From NCBI RefSeq assembly GCF_019801215.1, contig NZ_JAHVJO010000002.1, positions 806,001-870,000 on the forward strand: 64,000 bases of DNA, read 5' to 3'. The notes beneath the pieces were generated by a model. That model saw only the letters and a program-made list of their open reading frames with translations, was not told the origin of the DNA and did no database searches. Source of the stretch: Fictibacillus nanhaiensis. GTDB lineage: Bacteria; Bacillota; Bacilli; Bacillales; Fictibacillaceae. This document shows positions 16,066 through 24,557 of the stretch, piece after piece (positions within the stretch are counted from its first letter, which is position 1; every line of letters begins with the position of its first letter). A program made the position numbers and the translations under genes.

Positions 16066-16239
16066 TTAGTTTCTTTGTCTCTTGATCTTCTTCGGTGCTT
16101 TTAAGAAGTTATTTTCACTATTAAATATTTCATCTAAAAATCTCCTGCTCCATTCCTTATTAAGATCGTGATCAGAACAGATGCATCCACTTAGATCATA
16201 CCGAAACAAACCACAATGCGGGCAATTACTCAAATTCAT
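16066..16239 (-). CDS. Small zinc-ribbon-like protein, 57 aa
   Basis: A 57-codon frame with an ideal ribosome site (AAAGGGGGTG) directly before its ATG. The protein begins MNLSNCPHCGLFRYD and continues with CIC and DHD, giving CPHC plus a second CxC and a His, a typical zinc-finger knuckle. The C-terminal part is helical and basic (APKKIKRQRN). Small CPxCG-type proteins are common in bacteria and often act as adaptors. Family not recognised. It is convergent with the upstream GNAT gene. Confidence 0.65.
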   Translation of the reverse strand: MNLSNCPHCGLFRYDLSGCICSDHDLNKEWSRRFLDEIFNSENNFLKAPKKIKRQRN

Positions 16240-16446
16240 CACCCCCTTTATCCAACATACGTTATTCTATGAAAAATAAAGAATTTGGATAGGGCTTACA
16301 CTGGTGATAGATTTCATTTTTATTGAGATTTCCACACATTTTTATATGGTCATTCTTCTTACTCTTCATTCAAATGGAAGGAAAAGATAAATGGACACAG
16401 AACTACTTATAGCTAACAAGATTACATGAAAAAAGGTGATTGCCAG

Positions 16447-17235
16447 TTGAGAAATTTAATTCGCTTTACATATCTACAGGCGTTGTCGTGTATCTTTCCA
16501 GTAATAATATTCGCATCTCTAGCTATGTCGAAGGTAATAACTCTGTCGTTGTTGCCCAGGTATGATTTAATCCTTCTTATTTGTCTGCTTACGCAAGTCT
16601 TCATGGTCATATTTAAATTAGAGACTTTGGACGAACTCAAAGTGATTTGTGTGTTTCATATCATTGGACTAGCTTTAGAGCTGTTTAAAGTACATATGGG
16701 CTCATGGAGTTATCCTGAAGAAGCTTACACAAAACTTTATGGTGTCCCGCTCTATAGCGGTTTTATGTATGCAAGTGTAGCAAGCTATATCTGTCAAAGC
16801 TGGCGAAGACTAAACCTTCAGTTTACAGGATGGCCTAATTCCATTCATGCATATGGAATATCCATTCTCATCTATTTGAATTTTTTCACACATCATTTTC
16901 TCTTTGATGCGCGATGGATATTAATAGCTCTTCTTTTTCCCCTTTTCCATCGAACCACAGTTTATTTCAAAGTGAATAGAAACACATATACAATGCCCAT
17001 TATCCTATCATTTTTATTGATCGGATTCTTTATTTGGATTGCAGAGAATATTAGTACATTCTTTGGTGCTTGGCAGTATCCTAATCAGGAAACAACGTGG
17101 TCACTTGTTCACCTAGGAAAAATAAGCTCTTGGTTTTTGCTAGTCATCATAAGTATTATTATTGTTGCCCAGTTAAAAGAGGTGAAAAATCATTTGAATG
17201 TGAAACGATACTTACCTGTTGGAAAACAAAACTAG
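16447..17235 (+). CDS. DUF817 family membrane protein, YoaT-like
   Basis: An integral membrane protein of about 262 residues with eight or so helices, matching the DUF817 family. Conserved features include HMGSWSYPEEAY near residues 84-95, HHFLFDARW near 144-152, and ISTFFGAWQYPNQ near 203-215. Function unknown. I place the start at the TTG at 16447, because AAAGGTGAT lies 7 nt upstream, while the ATG seven codons earlier has no ribosome site. Confidence 0.7.
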   Translation: MRNLIRFTYLQALSCIFPVIIFASLAMSKVITLSLLPRYDLILLICLLTQVFMVIFKLETLDELKVICVFHIIGLALELFKVHMGSWSYPEEAYTKLYGVPLYSGFMYASVASYICQSWRRLNLQFTGWPNSIHAYGISILIYLNFFTHHFLFDARWILIALLFPLFHRTTVYFKVNRNTYTMPIILSFLLIGFFIWIAENISTFFGAWQYPNQETTWSLVHLGKISSWFLLVIISIIIVAQLKEVKNHLNVKRYLPVGKQN

Positions 17236-17285
17236 TACGCAAAAGATGGTCAGGGAAACCCAACCATCTCTCTCCTTTTTTACAA

Positions 17286-17301
17286 TGTTTCATGTGAAAC
17301 A
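17286..17301. promoter_or_regulatory. parS-like site with one central mismatch
   Basis: TGTTTCATGTGAAACA differs from the parS consensus TGTTTCACGTGAAACA at one base of the central hexamer and keeps both outer arms. It lies between convergent genes about 37 kb from dnaA, a normal range for Spo0J sites. Confidence 0.6.
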
Positions 17302-17350
17302 ATCTATAAAAGCAGCTTAAAACTTTCTCCCTAATATGCTCAGAAAACGA

Positions 17351-17385
17351 AAAACGAGCATAGGATTCAACCCTACACTCGTTTA
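17351..17385 (-). terminator. Terminator of the bdh operon
   Basis: A stem AAACGAG..TAGG/CCTA..CTCGTTT followed on the minus strand by TTTTCGTTTTC. Confidence 0.65.
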
Positions 17386-17397
17386 ACAAAAGCTTCA

Positions 17398-18174
17398 TTA
17401 TTGTGCTGTATATCCGCCGTCGATCACAACAGCTTGGCCGGTTACACTCTTTGCTTTATCACTTGATAAGAACATCGCATAATCCGCGATCTCACTTACA
17501 TCCATCAAACGTTTTTGTGGTACTAACGGATAAATAACTTCTTCAAGAACTTTTTCTAAAGAAACATTTCTTGTTTTAGCTAAATCCTCTAGCTGCCCTC
17601 GCACGAGTGGCGTATCCACATAGCCCGGACAAAGTGCATTAACTGTTACACCATCAGCTGCAGATTCTAGTGCAGAAACTTTTGTGAGACCAATAACACC
17701 ATGTTTTGCACTATTGTATGCTGCTTTACCTGCAAAGCCAATTAATCCGTTAATGGATGAAATATTGATAATACGTCCAAATCCTTGCTTTTTCATAATC
17801 GGCATAACATGCTTTGTTGCTATGAACGGAGCAGTTAGCATAATTTTAATCATCAACTCGAACTTATCAGTAGGAAACTCTTCAATCGGTGATACATGCT
17901 GCAGACCTGCATTGTTAATCAATACATCTACTCTGCCATACTCTTTGTGAGCTGTTTCAATCATGTTCTTGATGTCTTCTTCACTCGTAACATCAGCTTT
18001 TAGACCGATTGCTTCAAGCCCAAGGCCTTTAAGTTCTTCCGCTGCTTTTTTTACTCCCTCGGCGTTAAGGTCAGTTAAAACCACTTTGCTTCCATTTTCA
18101 GCGAACGTTTTTCCGATTTCAAAACCGATACCACTTGCAGAACCTGTAATGACGACTACTTTATTTTCTACCAC
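17398..18174 (-). CDS. bdhA: 3-hydroxybutyrate dehydrogenase (SDR family)
   Basis: A 258-residue classical short-chain dehydrogenase. It has the NAD-binding motif TGSASGIG (10-17), NNAG (87-90), and the catalytic Ser140, Tyr153 and Lys157. The C-terminal GQAVVIDGGYTAQ closing segment is typical of 3-hydroxybutyrate dehydrogenases, which interconvert 3-hydroxybutyrate and acetoacetate. I take the second GTG (18174) as start because AAGGAG lies 8 nt upstream, while the first GTG overlaps that site. The partner gene upstream is a GntP permease, as in the B. subtilis yxjC-yxjF region, which supports uptake and oxidation of hydroxybutyrate. Confidence 0.85.
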   Translation of the reverse strand: MVENKVVVITGSASGIGFEIGKTFAENGSKVVLTDLNAEGVKKAAEELKGLGLEAIGLKADVTSEEDIKNMIETAHKEYGRVDVLINNAGLQHVSPIEEFPTDKFELMIKIMLTAPFIATKHVMPIMKKQGFGRIINISSINGLIGFAGKAAYNSAKHGVIGLTKVSALESAADGVTVNALCPGYVDTPLVRGQLEDLAKTRNVSLEKVLEEVIYPLVPQKRLMDVSEIADYAMFLSSDKAKSVTGQAVVIDGGYTAQ

Positions 18175-18195
18175 AATACTCACTCCTTAAGGTTT

Positions 18196-19482
18196 TTAAA
18201 TAATTCCCATACTTGCCATAATGATTCCGACAATTACAGCGATTGTAGGGATAATTAAAGCAACTACAAATACATCTTTATATGTCTCTTTGTGTGTCAA
18301 CTGGGTTACCGCAAGAAGAGTCAGCAATGCCCCATTATGCGGGAGGATGGATGCACCTGATGCAATGGATGCCATTCTGTGAAACGCTTCAGGGCTCATT
18401 CCGGATGTTTGAGACAATTCATAGTACGTTCCGCCTAAGGCTTGCAAGGCAATTCCCATTCCGCCTGATGCAGAACCCGTAATCATTGCTAGAAGCTGTA
18501 CCACTAGTGATTCAGAAACGAGAGGATTGCTCGAAATTCCTAATAGCATATCTGTGATACGATCAAAGTCAGGCACGCTCGTTACGACAGCTCCAAATCC
18601 AACGGCTGCAGACGTATTAATAATCGCCATAACCGAGCCTTTTGCTCCTTCGTTCATTGAAGGAATAAACGTTTTGTATTGTTTTAAGCTGATAAGAAGG
18701 ATCGCTAGAATTCCAGCTAGCAAGGATGGAATGGGTGCTATTTTAAAGAAATTTAGTAAAATAACAACAACGAGCAATGGAGTTAATGAAAGAATCCAGT
18801 TTGGAAGATTCTCCTCTTCTTCTGACTCTTCCTCTTTCGCTTTATCAGGCTCAGTATACTTTTCCCCTGCTGCCGTCATTCTCTTCTCTCTGAACTTCAG
18901 CCAAGCGTATCCGCCTACCGCCATGATTAAAGTTGCCACAATACCGATAAAAGTACCCGCCATTGGGGTCGTTTTAAACGTATTCATTGGAATTAAGTTT
19001 TGAATCTGAGGCGTTCCTGGTACAGCTGTCATCGTGAATGTGAATGCACCTAAAACGATCGTTGGTGCAATCAACCTTCTTGAAATATCCGCTTTTTTAA
19101 ATAAAGCGAGCGCAATCGGATAAATCGCGAATACGACAACAAATAGACTTACTCCACCGTAAGTTAGAACGGCTGAGGCCACTAAAACACCCAGTATGGC
19201 CCGTTTCTCACCTATAAATTTTGTGAACTGGATGGCAACCGATTTAGCAGCTCCCGTATCTTCCATCAATTTTCCGAGTACTGCTCCTAATAAGAAGATC
19301 GGGAACCAAGATTTTGCGAAATTCACAAAACCGGTCATATACGTATTCGTATACGCCTCCATAAGGTCTAAACCGCTCATTAAGGCAACAATACCGGCAA
19401 CAATAGGTGCAACCCAAATGATAGACCATCCAAGGTAAGCAAAAAACATAAGTAGTGCGAGACCTATTAAGATACTTAACAA
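18196..19482 (-). CDS. GntP family permease, probable 3-hydroxybutyrate or related acid transporter
   Basis: A 428-residue membrane protein of the GntP/citrate-type permease family, with about 12 helices and a charged cytosolic loop at about 205-225 rich in Glu. Conserved segments include SGSASGGMGIALQALGG-like sequence near 333-348 and ILPHNGALLTLLAV near 376-389. It is encoded 21 bp upstream of the hydroxybutyrate dehydrogenase, so the likely substrate is 3-hydroxybutyrate; that is inference from context. The start codon is TTG with AGGAGG at correct spacing. A LysR gene is divergent. Confidence 0.8.
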   Translation of the reverse strand: MLSILIGLALLMFFAYLGWSIIWVAPIVAGIVALMSGLDLMEAYTNTYMTGFVNFAKSWFPIFLLGAVLGKLMEDTGAAKSVAIQFTKFIGEKRAILGVLVASAVLTYGGVSLFVVVFAIYPIALALFKKADISRRLIAPTIVLGAFTFTMTAVPGTPQIQNLIPMNTFKTTPMAGTFIGIVATLIMAVGGYAWLKFREKRMTAAGEKYTEPDKAKEEESEEEENLPNWILSLTPLLVVVILLNFFKIAPIPSLLAGILAILLISLKQYKTFIPSMNEGAKGSVMAIINTSAAVGFGAVVTSVPDFDRITDMLLGISSNPLVSESLVVQLLAMITGSASGGMGIALQALGGTYYELSQTSGMSPEAFHRMASIASGASILPHNGALLTLLAVTQLTHKETYKDVFVVALIIPTIAVIVGIIMASMGII

Positions 19483-19674
19483 TTTCTTTCCTCCTTAATC
19501 TATAAGAAGAGTGCGCTTACATCTTGCCACGTCACTTCTCTTCGCTAAGTTTTATATTAAAAAAATCAATCCGTTTTCACGAAGGAAATTTTACTCTTAT
19601 CCAATTAATAAGTAAAATGAATTATAACTATAAGTAGTATTCCTAAAAGTTATAGGTATAGATGGGAGATATAA

Positions 19675-20556
19675 ATGGATATTCGTCAGTTAACATATTT
19701 TAATGAAGTGGCTAAATACAAAAGTTTTACGAAAGCTTCTTCTGTTCTGCACTTATCTCAGCCCGCCCTTAGTAAAATGGTTAAAAACCTAGAAGATGAA
19801 TTAGAAATGGAGCTTCTTGACCGATCTTCGAGACAGATTGAACTGACAGAAGCTGGAGAAATCGTATTCGAGCAAAGTAAAATGATTTTAGAATCCCTCG
19901 ATAATCTCTCAGCCAACTTATACGATTTAATGAACTTAAAAAAAGGAAAAATCAAAATTGGAATACCTCCATTAATCGGTTTTTTATTTTTCCCTAAAAT
20001 TATTAAAGAATTCAAGACGTTATATCCTGATATTCAGATTCAAATGATCGAGCGCGGAGCAAACAAAGTACAACAGGAAGTAAATGATGGTCTACTTGAT
20101 CTCGCGGTAGTCGTATATCCGATGAATCAAGAGGAATTTGATGTCATCTCGTTTGTAACGGAGAAGCTGATGTTATTTGTCCATTCATCGCATCCTTTTG
20201 CAAATAGGAAAGATATTGAGATGAAGGAACTGCACGATGAATCGTTTATCTTATTTAAAGAAGGTTTCACGTTACATGACCGAATACTTCAAGAGTGCAA
20301 TATAGCTGGTTTTCATCCTAAGGTTTCGTATGAGAGCTCTCAGTGGGATTTTATTAGCGGAATGATCGGAGAAAATTTAGGAGTTTCTATTTTTCCAGAA
20401 TCCATTGCCAAAAAGGTAGACAAGAATATTAAAGCAATCCCTATCGTTAATCCTTCCCTTCCTTATCAGCTAGGAATTATTAAAAAGAAAGGAAAGTACG
20501 TTTCACACGCGACAAAGGAGTTCATTAAGCTGCTTCTTCGATTTAGTGAAAAGTAA
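19675..20556 (+). CDS. LysR family transcriptional regulator
   Basis: A 293-residue LysR-type protein. The N-terminal winged helix-turn-helix is MDIRQLTYFNEVAKYKSFTK to about residue 60, and the periplasmic-binding-like effector domain is from about 90. It is divergently oriented from the GntP-bdh operon with a 190-bp shared regulatory region, the usual arrangement for a LysR protein activating its neighbour in response to the substrate. It resembles YxjO of B. subtilis in both type and context. The ATG follows GGGAG. Confidence 0.85.
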   Translation: MDIRQLTYFNEVAKYKSFTKASSVLHLSQPALSKMVKNLEDELEMELLDRSSRQIELTEAGEIVFEQSKMILESLDNLSANLYDLMNLKKGKIKIGIPPLIGFLFFPKIIKEFKTLYPDIQIQMIERGANKVQQEVNDGLLDLAVVVYPMNQEEFDVISFVTEKLMLFVHSSHPFANRKDIEMKELHDESFILFKEGFTLHDRILQECNIAGFHPKVSYESSQWDFISGMIGENLGVSIFPESIAKKVDKNIKAIPIVNPSLPYQLGIIKKKGKYVSHATKEFIKLLLRFSEK

Positions 20557-20583
20557 ACAATCTTTAGGGATTGTGCCAAGTCA

Positions 20584-20616
20584 AAAACCTCCAGAAAAAG
20601 ATCCTGGAGGTTTTGT
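20584..20616. terminator. Bidirectional terminator between the lysR gene and rlmH
   Basis: A perfect stem AAAACCTCCAG/CTGGAGGTTTT with a 9-nt loop and T-rich flanks on both strands. Confidence 0.85.
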
Positions 20617-20639
20617 TTTATTATTTCTCAGTCTTACTG

Positions 20640-21119
20640 CTACTTATGATACGGTTCATTCCGATTGATCCGGAAAGCCCGGTAAATCTGCTCTACCAGC
20701 ACGAGCTTCATGAGCTGGTGCGGATATGTGATTTTTCCAAACGAGATCTTCTCGTTAGCCCTCTTCATGACGGCATCACTCAATCCTAGAGAGCCTCCTA
20801 TTATGAATGCCACTTTGCTCTTACCGTAGGTTGCCAGTTTATCTAAGTTATCCGCAAGATCTTCAGACGAAATTGCTTTTCCTTCAATGGCCATTGCGAT
20901 AACGTGCACATCTTGTCCGATTTTGGCTAAGATACGATTGCCTTCTGCCTCTTTCACCATGATCATTTCTTGTTCGCTTAAAGTTTCAGGTGCTTTTTCA
21001 TCGGGTACTTCTAGTACTTCGACCTTGGCGTAAGGTCCGAGTCTTTTTAAATATTCCTCAATCCCCTGCTTCAAATACTTTTCTTTTAATTTTCCGACTG
21101 ACACAATCATAATATTCAC
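20640..21119 (-). CDS. rlmH: 23S rRNA (pseudouridine1915-N3)-methyltransferase RlmH
   Basis: A 159-residue SPOUT-fold methyltransferase, almost co-linear with B. subtilis YydA/RlmH. The SAM-knot motif [13 protein letters not shown] and the C-terminal [17 protein letters not shown]...PYHK are intact. It acts late, on assembled 70S ribosomes, methylating pseudouridine 1915 in helix 69. The start is GTG. The upstream region carries DnaA boxes. Confidence 0.95.
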   Translation of the reverse strand: MNIMIVSVGKLKEKYLKQGIEEYLKRLGPYAKVEVLEVPDEKAPETLSEQEMIMVKEAEGNRILAKIGQDVHVIAMAIEGKAISSEDLADNLDKLATYGKSKVAFIIGGSLGLSDAVMKRANEKISFGKITYPHQLMKLVLVEQIYRAFRINRNEPYHK

Positions 21120-21146
21120 GTGTTGAAAACTTCCTTTCGAAAAAAG

Positions 21147-21469
21147 TTATCCCCAGAACTTATCCACATATACACATTTAAGCCCATATATTGTAGGCGT
21201 TCATATGTTCGATACTTTATATATACCTGGTTCTTTACAATATTCACATGCTGTTGATAACTCGTCATTCTCTGTTAGTAACTCAACTACTGGTGGTGTT
21301 TCAAACTCGTCCACAATGATGTCAATCGCAAGCTCAGCGTGCTCTTTGCAACAAATAATCTTCATTTTATTACTCTCCTTACTTATCCACAATTCTTGCT
21401 TATTCACTTTCTTACACTATCGGAAACGTCGAATTCTGTAAATAAGTGATAGGCAAAAAGTTGTCCACA
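21147..21469. promoter_or_regulatory. DnaA-box cluster around the CxxH/CxxC gene upstream of rlmH
   Basis: Perfect DnaA boxes TTATCCACA lie at 21160-21168 and 21383-21391. One-mismatch forms lie at 21147-21155 (TTATCCCCA) and 21461-21469 (TTGTCCACA). DnaA binding upstream of yydA, the rlmH orthologue, has been reported in B. subtilis, so this cluster may be a conserved DnaA-titrating locus. Confidence 0.6.
21201..21365 (-). CDS. CxxH/CxxC small zinc-site protein (BA_5709 family)
   Basis: A 54-residue protein with CKEH (Cys6-His9) near the N terminus and CEYC (Cys40-Cys43) near the C terminus. This matches the conserved small CxxH/CxxC family found next to rlmH in bacilli. Function unknown; a single zinc ion coordinated by the four residues is the natural reading. 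The start at 21365 is chosen because AAGGAGAG lies just upstream; a longer frame adds 14 residues without a ribosome site. It lies inside the DnaA-box cluster. Confidence 0.8.
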   Translation of the reverse strand: MKIICCKEHAELAIDIIVDEFETPPVVELLTENDELSTACEYCKEPGIYKVSNI

Positions 21470-21536
21470 TGTGAAAACTTCTTCAAAAAGAAAAACAGGA
21501 GGATTTTTCCCCCTGCTTCGCTAATTTTAAAGAGAC

Positions 21537-22742
21537 TTACGTTTGTTTACCGCCGCTTAACTCCACTTTCACCGTTTGTTTCTTACCATCACGATAAAAG
21601 ACAACTTCGATTTCATCACCAATTTTAGTTTTCGTGTAAAGGAATTTACGAAGTGCGATTGGATCCTTAATCTTGTCTCCATCCATTTCAACGATTACAT
21701 CCATTTCCTTTAACCCCGCTCGTGCTGCAGGAGAGGCTGGTGTGATTTCCATGACAACGACACCTTCTTGTACGCTGTTAGGGATTTTAAGCGTCTGTTC
21801 TCGATGATACGTGTTCACTTGTGAAAGAGGGATGATATTTACACCTAAGAACGGTCTGCGTAATTCACCGTATTTTTCTAGATCTTCAATGATCGGCTTT
21901 GCTACATCTGAAGGAATTGCGAAACCTATTCCTTCAACCTCTTGTTGTGCAATTTTAGAAGAGTTGATTCCGATTACCTGACCGGCGATATTTATAAGTG
22001 CGCCACCACTATTTCCGGGGTTAATCGCAGCGTCTGTCTGAATAACTTCTGCTTGCCAATCTGGATTTCCATCTTGGTCAAGATCTACCGGTATCGAGCG
22101 GTCCGCACTGGAAACAATTCCTTGAGTTACCGATCCCGGAAAGTTTCCTAGTGGGTTACCAATCGCAATGGCAGGTTCACCTCTTTTTAAATCACCAGAA
22201 GTTCCGAATTCTGCAACATCTTCTACTTTGCTTCCATCAATCTCAACCACTGCTAAGTCCATTAATGGATCTGTTCCTCGCAGTGTTCCTTTTAACTTAG
22301 TACCATTACTTAATGTGATCTCAATCTGACTTGCATCTGCGACTACATGATCGTTTGTAACGACATATGCTTTCTTGCCTTGTTTTTTATAGATAACGCC
22401 TGATCCCGTTCCAGCGGGCTGCTGGCTCCAGAAATCAGTTTGCTGGATATTGATTACTTCAACTACTGCTCCAGACGCTTTATCAACAGCATCTGTGACG
22501 TTAGTGGTGAGATCCACGTCAATCGTTCTTTCGATTGCGTTTTCGTCATCGCCTAATCCGTTCTCTTGGCCATCTGAAGGATAAAGATTGTCCGGTAACA
22601 AACCGCTGCCCCCTAAAGCAGGCACTGTAAATAACACAAGCAAACCGCCTAGAATGGCTCCTAGCAAAGCTGGTAGAAACTTTCCACCGCGGTTTCCCTT
22701 TTGTTTAGATGAAGATTCATAATCGTCATCGTAATATCCCAT
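21537..22742 (-). CDS. htrC: HtrA-like membrane-anchored serine protease
   Basis: A 401-residue trypsin-like protease. An N-terminal cytosolic tail of about 20 residues precedes a membrane helix (about 22-42). The protease domain has the catalytic triad His132 (TNDHVV), Asp162 (MDLAVV) and Ser245 (NPGNSGGAL). A PDZ domain occupies about 290-395. It corresponds to YycK/HtrC, the protease at the end of the wal locus in bacilli. The active site faces outward and acts on misfolded or wall-associated proteins. The 155-bp gap to walJ suggests it may also have its own promoter. Confidence 0.9.
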   Translation of the reverse strand: MGYYDDDYESSSKQKGNRGGKFLPALLGAILGGLLVLFTVPALGGSGLLPDNLYPSDGQENGLGDDENAIERTIDVDLTTNVTDAVDKASGAVVEVINIQQTDFWSQQPAGTGSGVIYKKQGKKAYVVTNDHVVADASQIEITLSNGTKLKGTLRGTDPLMDLAVVEIDGSKVEDVAEFGTSGDLKRGEPAIAIGNPLGNFPGSVTQGIVSSADRSIPVDLDQDGNPDWQAEVIQTDAAINPGNSGGALINIAGQVIGINSSKIAQQEVEGIGFAIPSDVAKPIIEDLEKYGELRRPFLGVNIIPLSQVNTYHREQTLKIPNSVQEGVVVMEITPASPAARAGLKEMDVIVEMDGDKIKDPIALRKFLYTKTKIGDEIEVVFYRDGKKQTVKVELSGGKQT

Positions 22743-22897
22743 TTAACCATCACCGTTCCTTTCAAAATCATGTGTTCGATCTTATAACCCATTATAAGTA
22801 ATAAGTCCTTAAAAAATGGACATTTTGGGTTATTTTTCATAATTTCCCACACTTATTGTTATTTCCTGAAACGGCTCACTTTAAACGAGTAAGTTAT

Positions 22898-23695
22898 TTA
22901 CACAACAGCGAGTTTTGTTGGCTGGCTAGCATCTGTATCATGCAAGATCACTTGGTCTCCCGATGAAATATCATACGTTTGCAGCGTTTGTTCAACGGCA
23001 AGTCGAGCGATGTCTTTCATGTTATTGTCTTTGCTGAGGTGAGCTAGATATATATGTTTTGTTCCATCCCCGATTACATCGGCAAGGGCATGGCCACAAT
23101 CCTCATTGGAGATATGTCCATGATCACCTAAAATACGCCGTTTAATGTTCCAAGGGTATCTTCCCATCATAAGCATATTGATATCATGGTTGGACTCAAT
23201 AACAAGAGAGTGGCTGTCGCGAATAATCCCTTTCATGCGATCACTCACATAACCGGTGTCTGTCATAAGAGCAAGCTTTCTTCCATTGTGATGAAACACA
23301 TAAAACATGGGTTCTGCCGCATCATGAGAGACACCGAATGACTCCACCTCAAGATCATGAAACGTTTTTACTGTCTCCATCTCAAACTCAAACTTTTGTT
23401 CAGTCGCTACCTCACCAATAAGTCCATCCATTGCATTCCATGTGTTCTTGTTTGCATAGATCGGAAGTTTGAATTTTCGTGCCAGGACACCCAGTCCTTT
23501 TATATGATCGCTATGTTCATGAGTAACTAATATACCGTCGATGTCACCCACTTCTCCGCAAGCGGCTTTTTCAAAAAGAATCTGAATCTGCTTCGCACTT
23601 AGTCCAGCATCCACGAGCAAACGTGTTTTTTCTGTTTCTACATAGATGGCATTCCCCGAGCTTCCACTGGCGAGAACGCTGAATTTTAAACTCAT
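22898..23695 (-). CDS. walJ: Metallo-beta-lactamase-fold hydrolase WalJ (YycJ)
   Basis: A 265-residue protein with the metallo-beta-lactamase fold. The metal-binding motif THEHSDH carries His59, His61, Asp63 and His64, with further ligands in SHDAAEP and LAHLSKDN. WalJ coordinates cell division or wall synthesis with DNA replication in bacilli; its phosphodiesterase-like nuclease activity is inferred from the fold. The start is placed at 23695, where AAAGGAAC sits upstream and the protein aligns with B. subtilis YycJ. It is co-transcribed with walI. Confidence 0.9.
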   Translation of the reverse strand: MSLKFSVLASGSSGNAIYVETEKTRLLVDAGLSAKQIQILFEKAACGEVGDIDGILVTHEHSDHIKGLGVLARKFKLPIYANKNTWNAMDGLIGEVATEQKFEFEMETVKTFHDLEVESFGVSHDAAEPMFYVFHHNGRKLALMTDTGYVSDRMKGIIRDSHSLVIESNHDINMLMMGRYPWNIKRRILGDHGHISNEDCGHALADVIGDGTKHIYLAHLSKDNNMKDIARLAVEQTLQTYDISSGDQVILHDTDASQPTKLAVV

Positions 23696-23711
23696 AACCG
23701 CATGTTCCTTT

Positions 23712-24557
23712 CTACTTTTCCTCTTCTGATAAAACTTGAATGGAACTGTCAGTTGCATTAACTAAATACTGTCCGTCCTCTGTTTCAATAAACCAGGTTG
23801 GTGCATATACTTGCAGATCACCCAAATCAACTAAGCTGTAATACCCCAGCTTAATGCTTTGAATGTTATCACCTTTCGTTAGATGGGCTGTATCCAACAG
23901 CCGCCCTAATGCTTTTTCAGGTGCGATGATTTCTTGAAACGCGCCTTGACGTAAAATAAACAAATACGTTTGGGTAAACCCCGTCAATTTTCCATCTTCA
24001 TCAAGCTGAAATTTTATCATTCCATTTGGGGCTTCAAAATCTACTGATGTTTCTTTTGGTGTTTCAAAATTGCTAGCTTTATAAATAATAGGTTTTTTTA
24101 GATAAATCTGATTAAACCAAACAATGTTCTTTTCTTTATCCCACTGATAATACGTGTACTCTTTGCCTCGGCTAACATTCTCTTCTAAAAAGGTTGTTAA
24201 TGATGTAATGAGGTCTTTCGAATCTTTTTTTGGAAGATCCATCGGTTTCTTGAGCGTGTAGTTAAGTGTAATGTCTGTACTTTTTTCCTTATTAAGAGAA
24301 ATATCTTTGGACTTTAAATTCTTTTCTTCTTCCGTAAACTTGTACCGTTGAGCACTAATGAACGTTTGATCTGCTTTGTATTTAGGAATTTTATCTAAAT
24401 ATGAAATCTTATTGATCTGAAGAATTTCTTCTAAAGGCTGTTCAGATAGTCTGCCAATGTTATTAATATCATTTTTTTGATAGAGTTGGTAACCTAAAAA
24501 CACATTTAAGACAAGAAAGGTAAGGATAAAGATGCTTTTTGTTTTCTGCCAATCCAA
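23712..24557 (-). CDS. walI: WalRK regulatory protein WalI (YycI)
   Basis: A 281-residue protein with a single N-terminal membrane helix (about 7-24) and a large external domain. It is abutted to walH with no gap. In B. subtilis WalH and WalI form a membrane complex with WalK and restrain its kinase activity. Sequence and position both match YycI. The extracellular region shares the fold of the WalH C-terminal domain according to known structures. Confidence 0.9.
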   Translation of the reverse strand: MDWQKTKSIFILTFLVLNVFLGYQLYQKNDINNIGRLSEQPLEEILQINKISYLDKIPKYKADQTFISAQRYKFTEEEKNLKSKDISLNKEKSTDITLNYTLKKPMDLPKKDSKDLITSLTTFLEENVSRGKEYTYYQWDKEKNIVWFNQIYLKKPIIYKASNFETPKETSVDFEAPNGMIKFQLDEDGKLTGFTQTYLFILRQGAFQEIIAPEKALGRLLDTAHLTKGDNIQSIKLGYYSLVDLGDLQVYAPTWFIETEDGQYLVNATDSSIQVLSEEEK

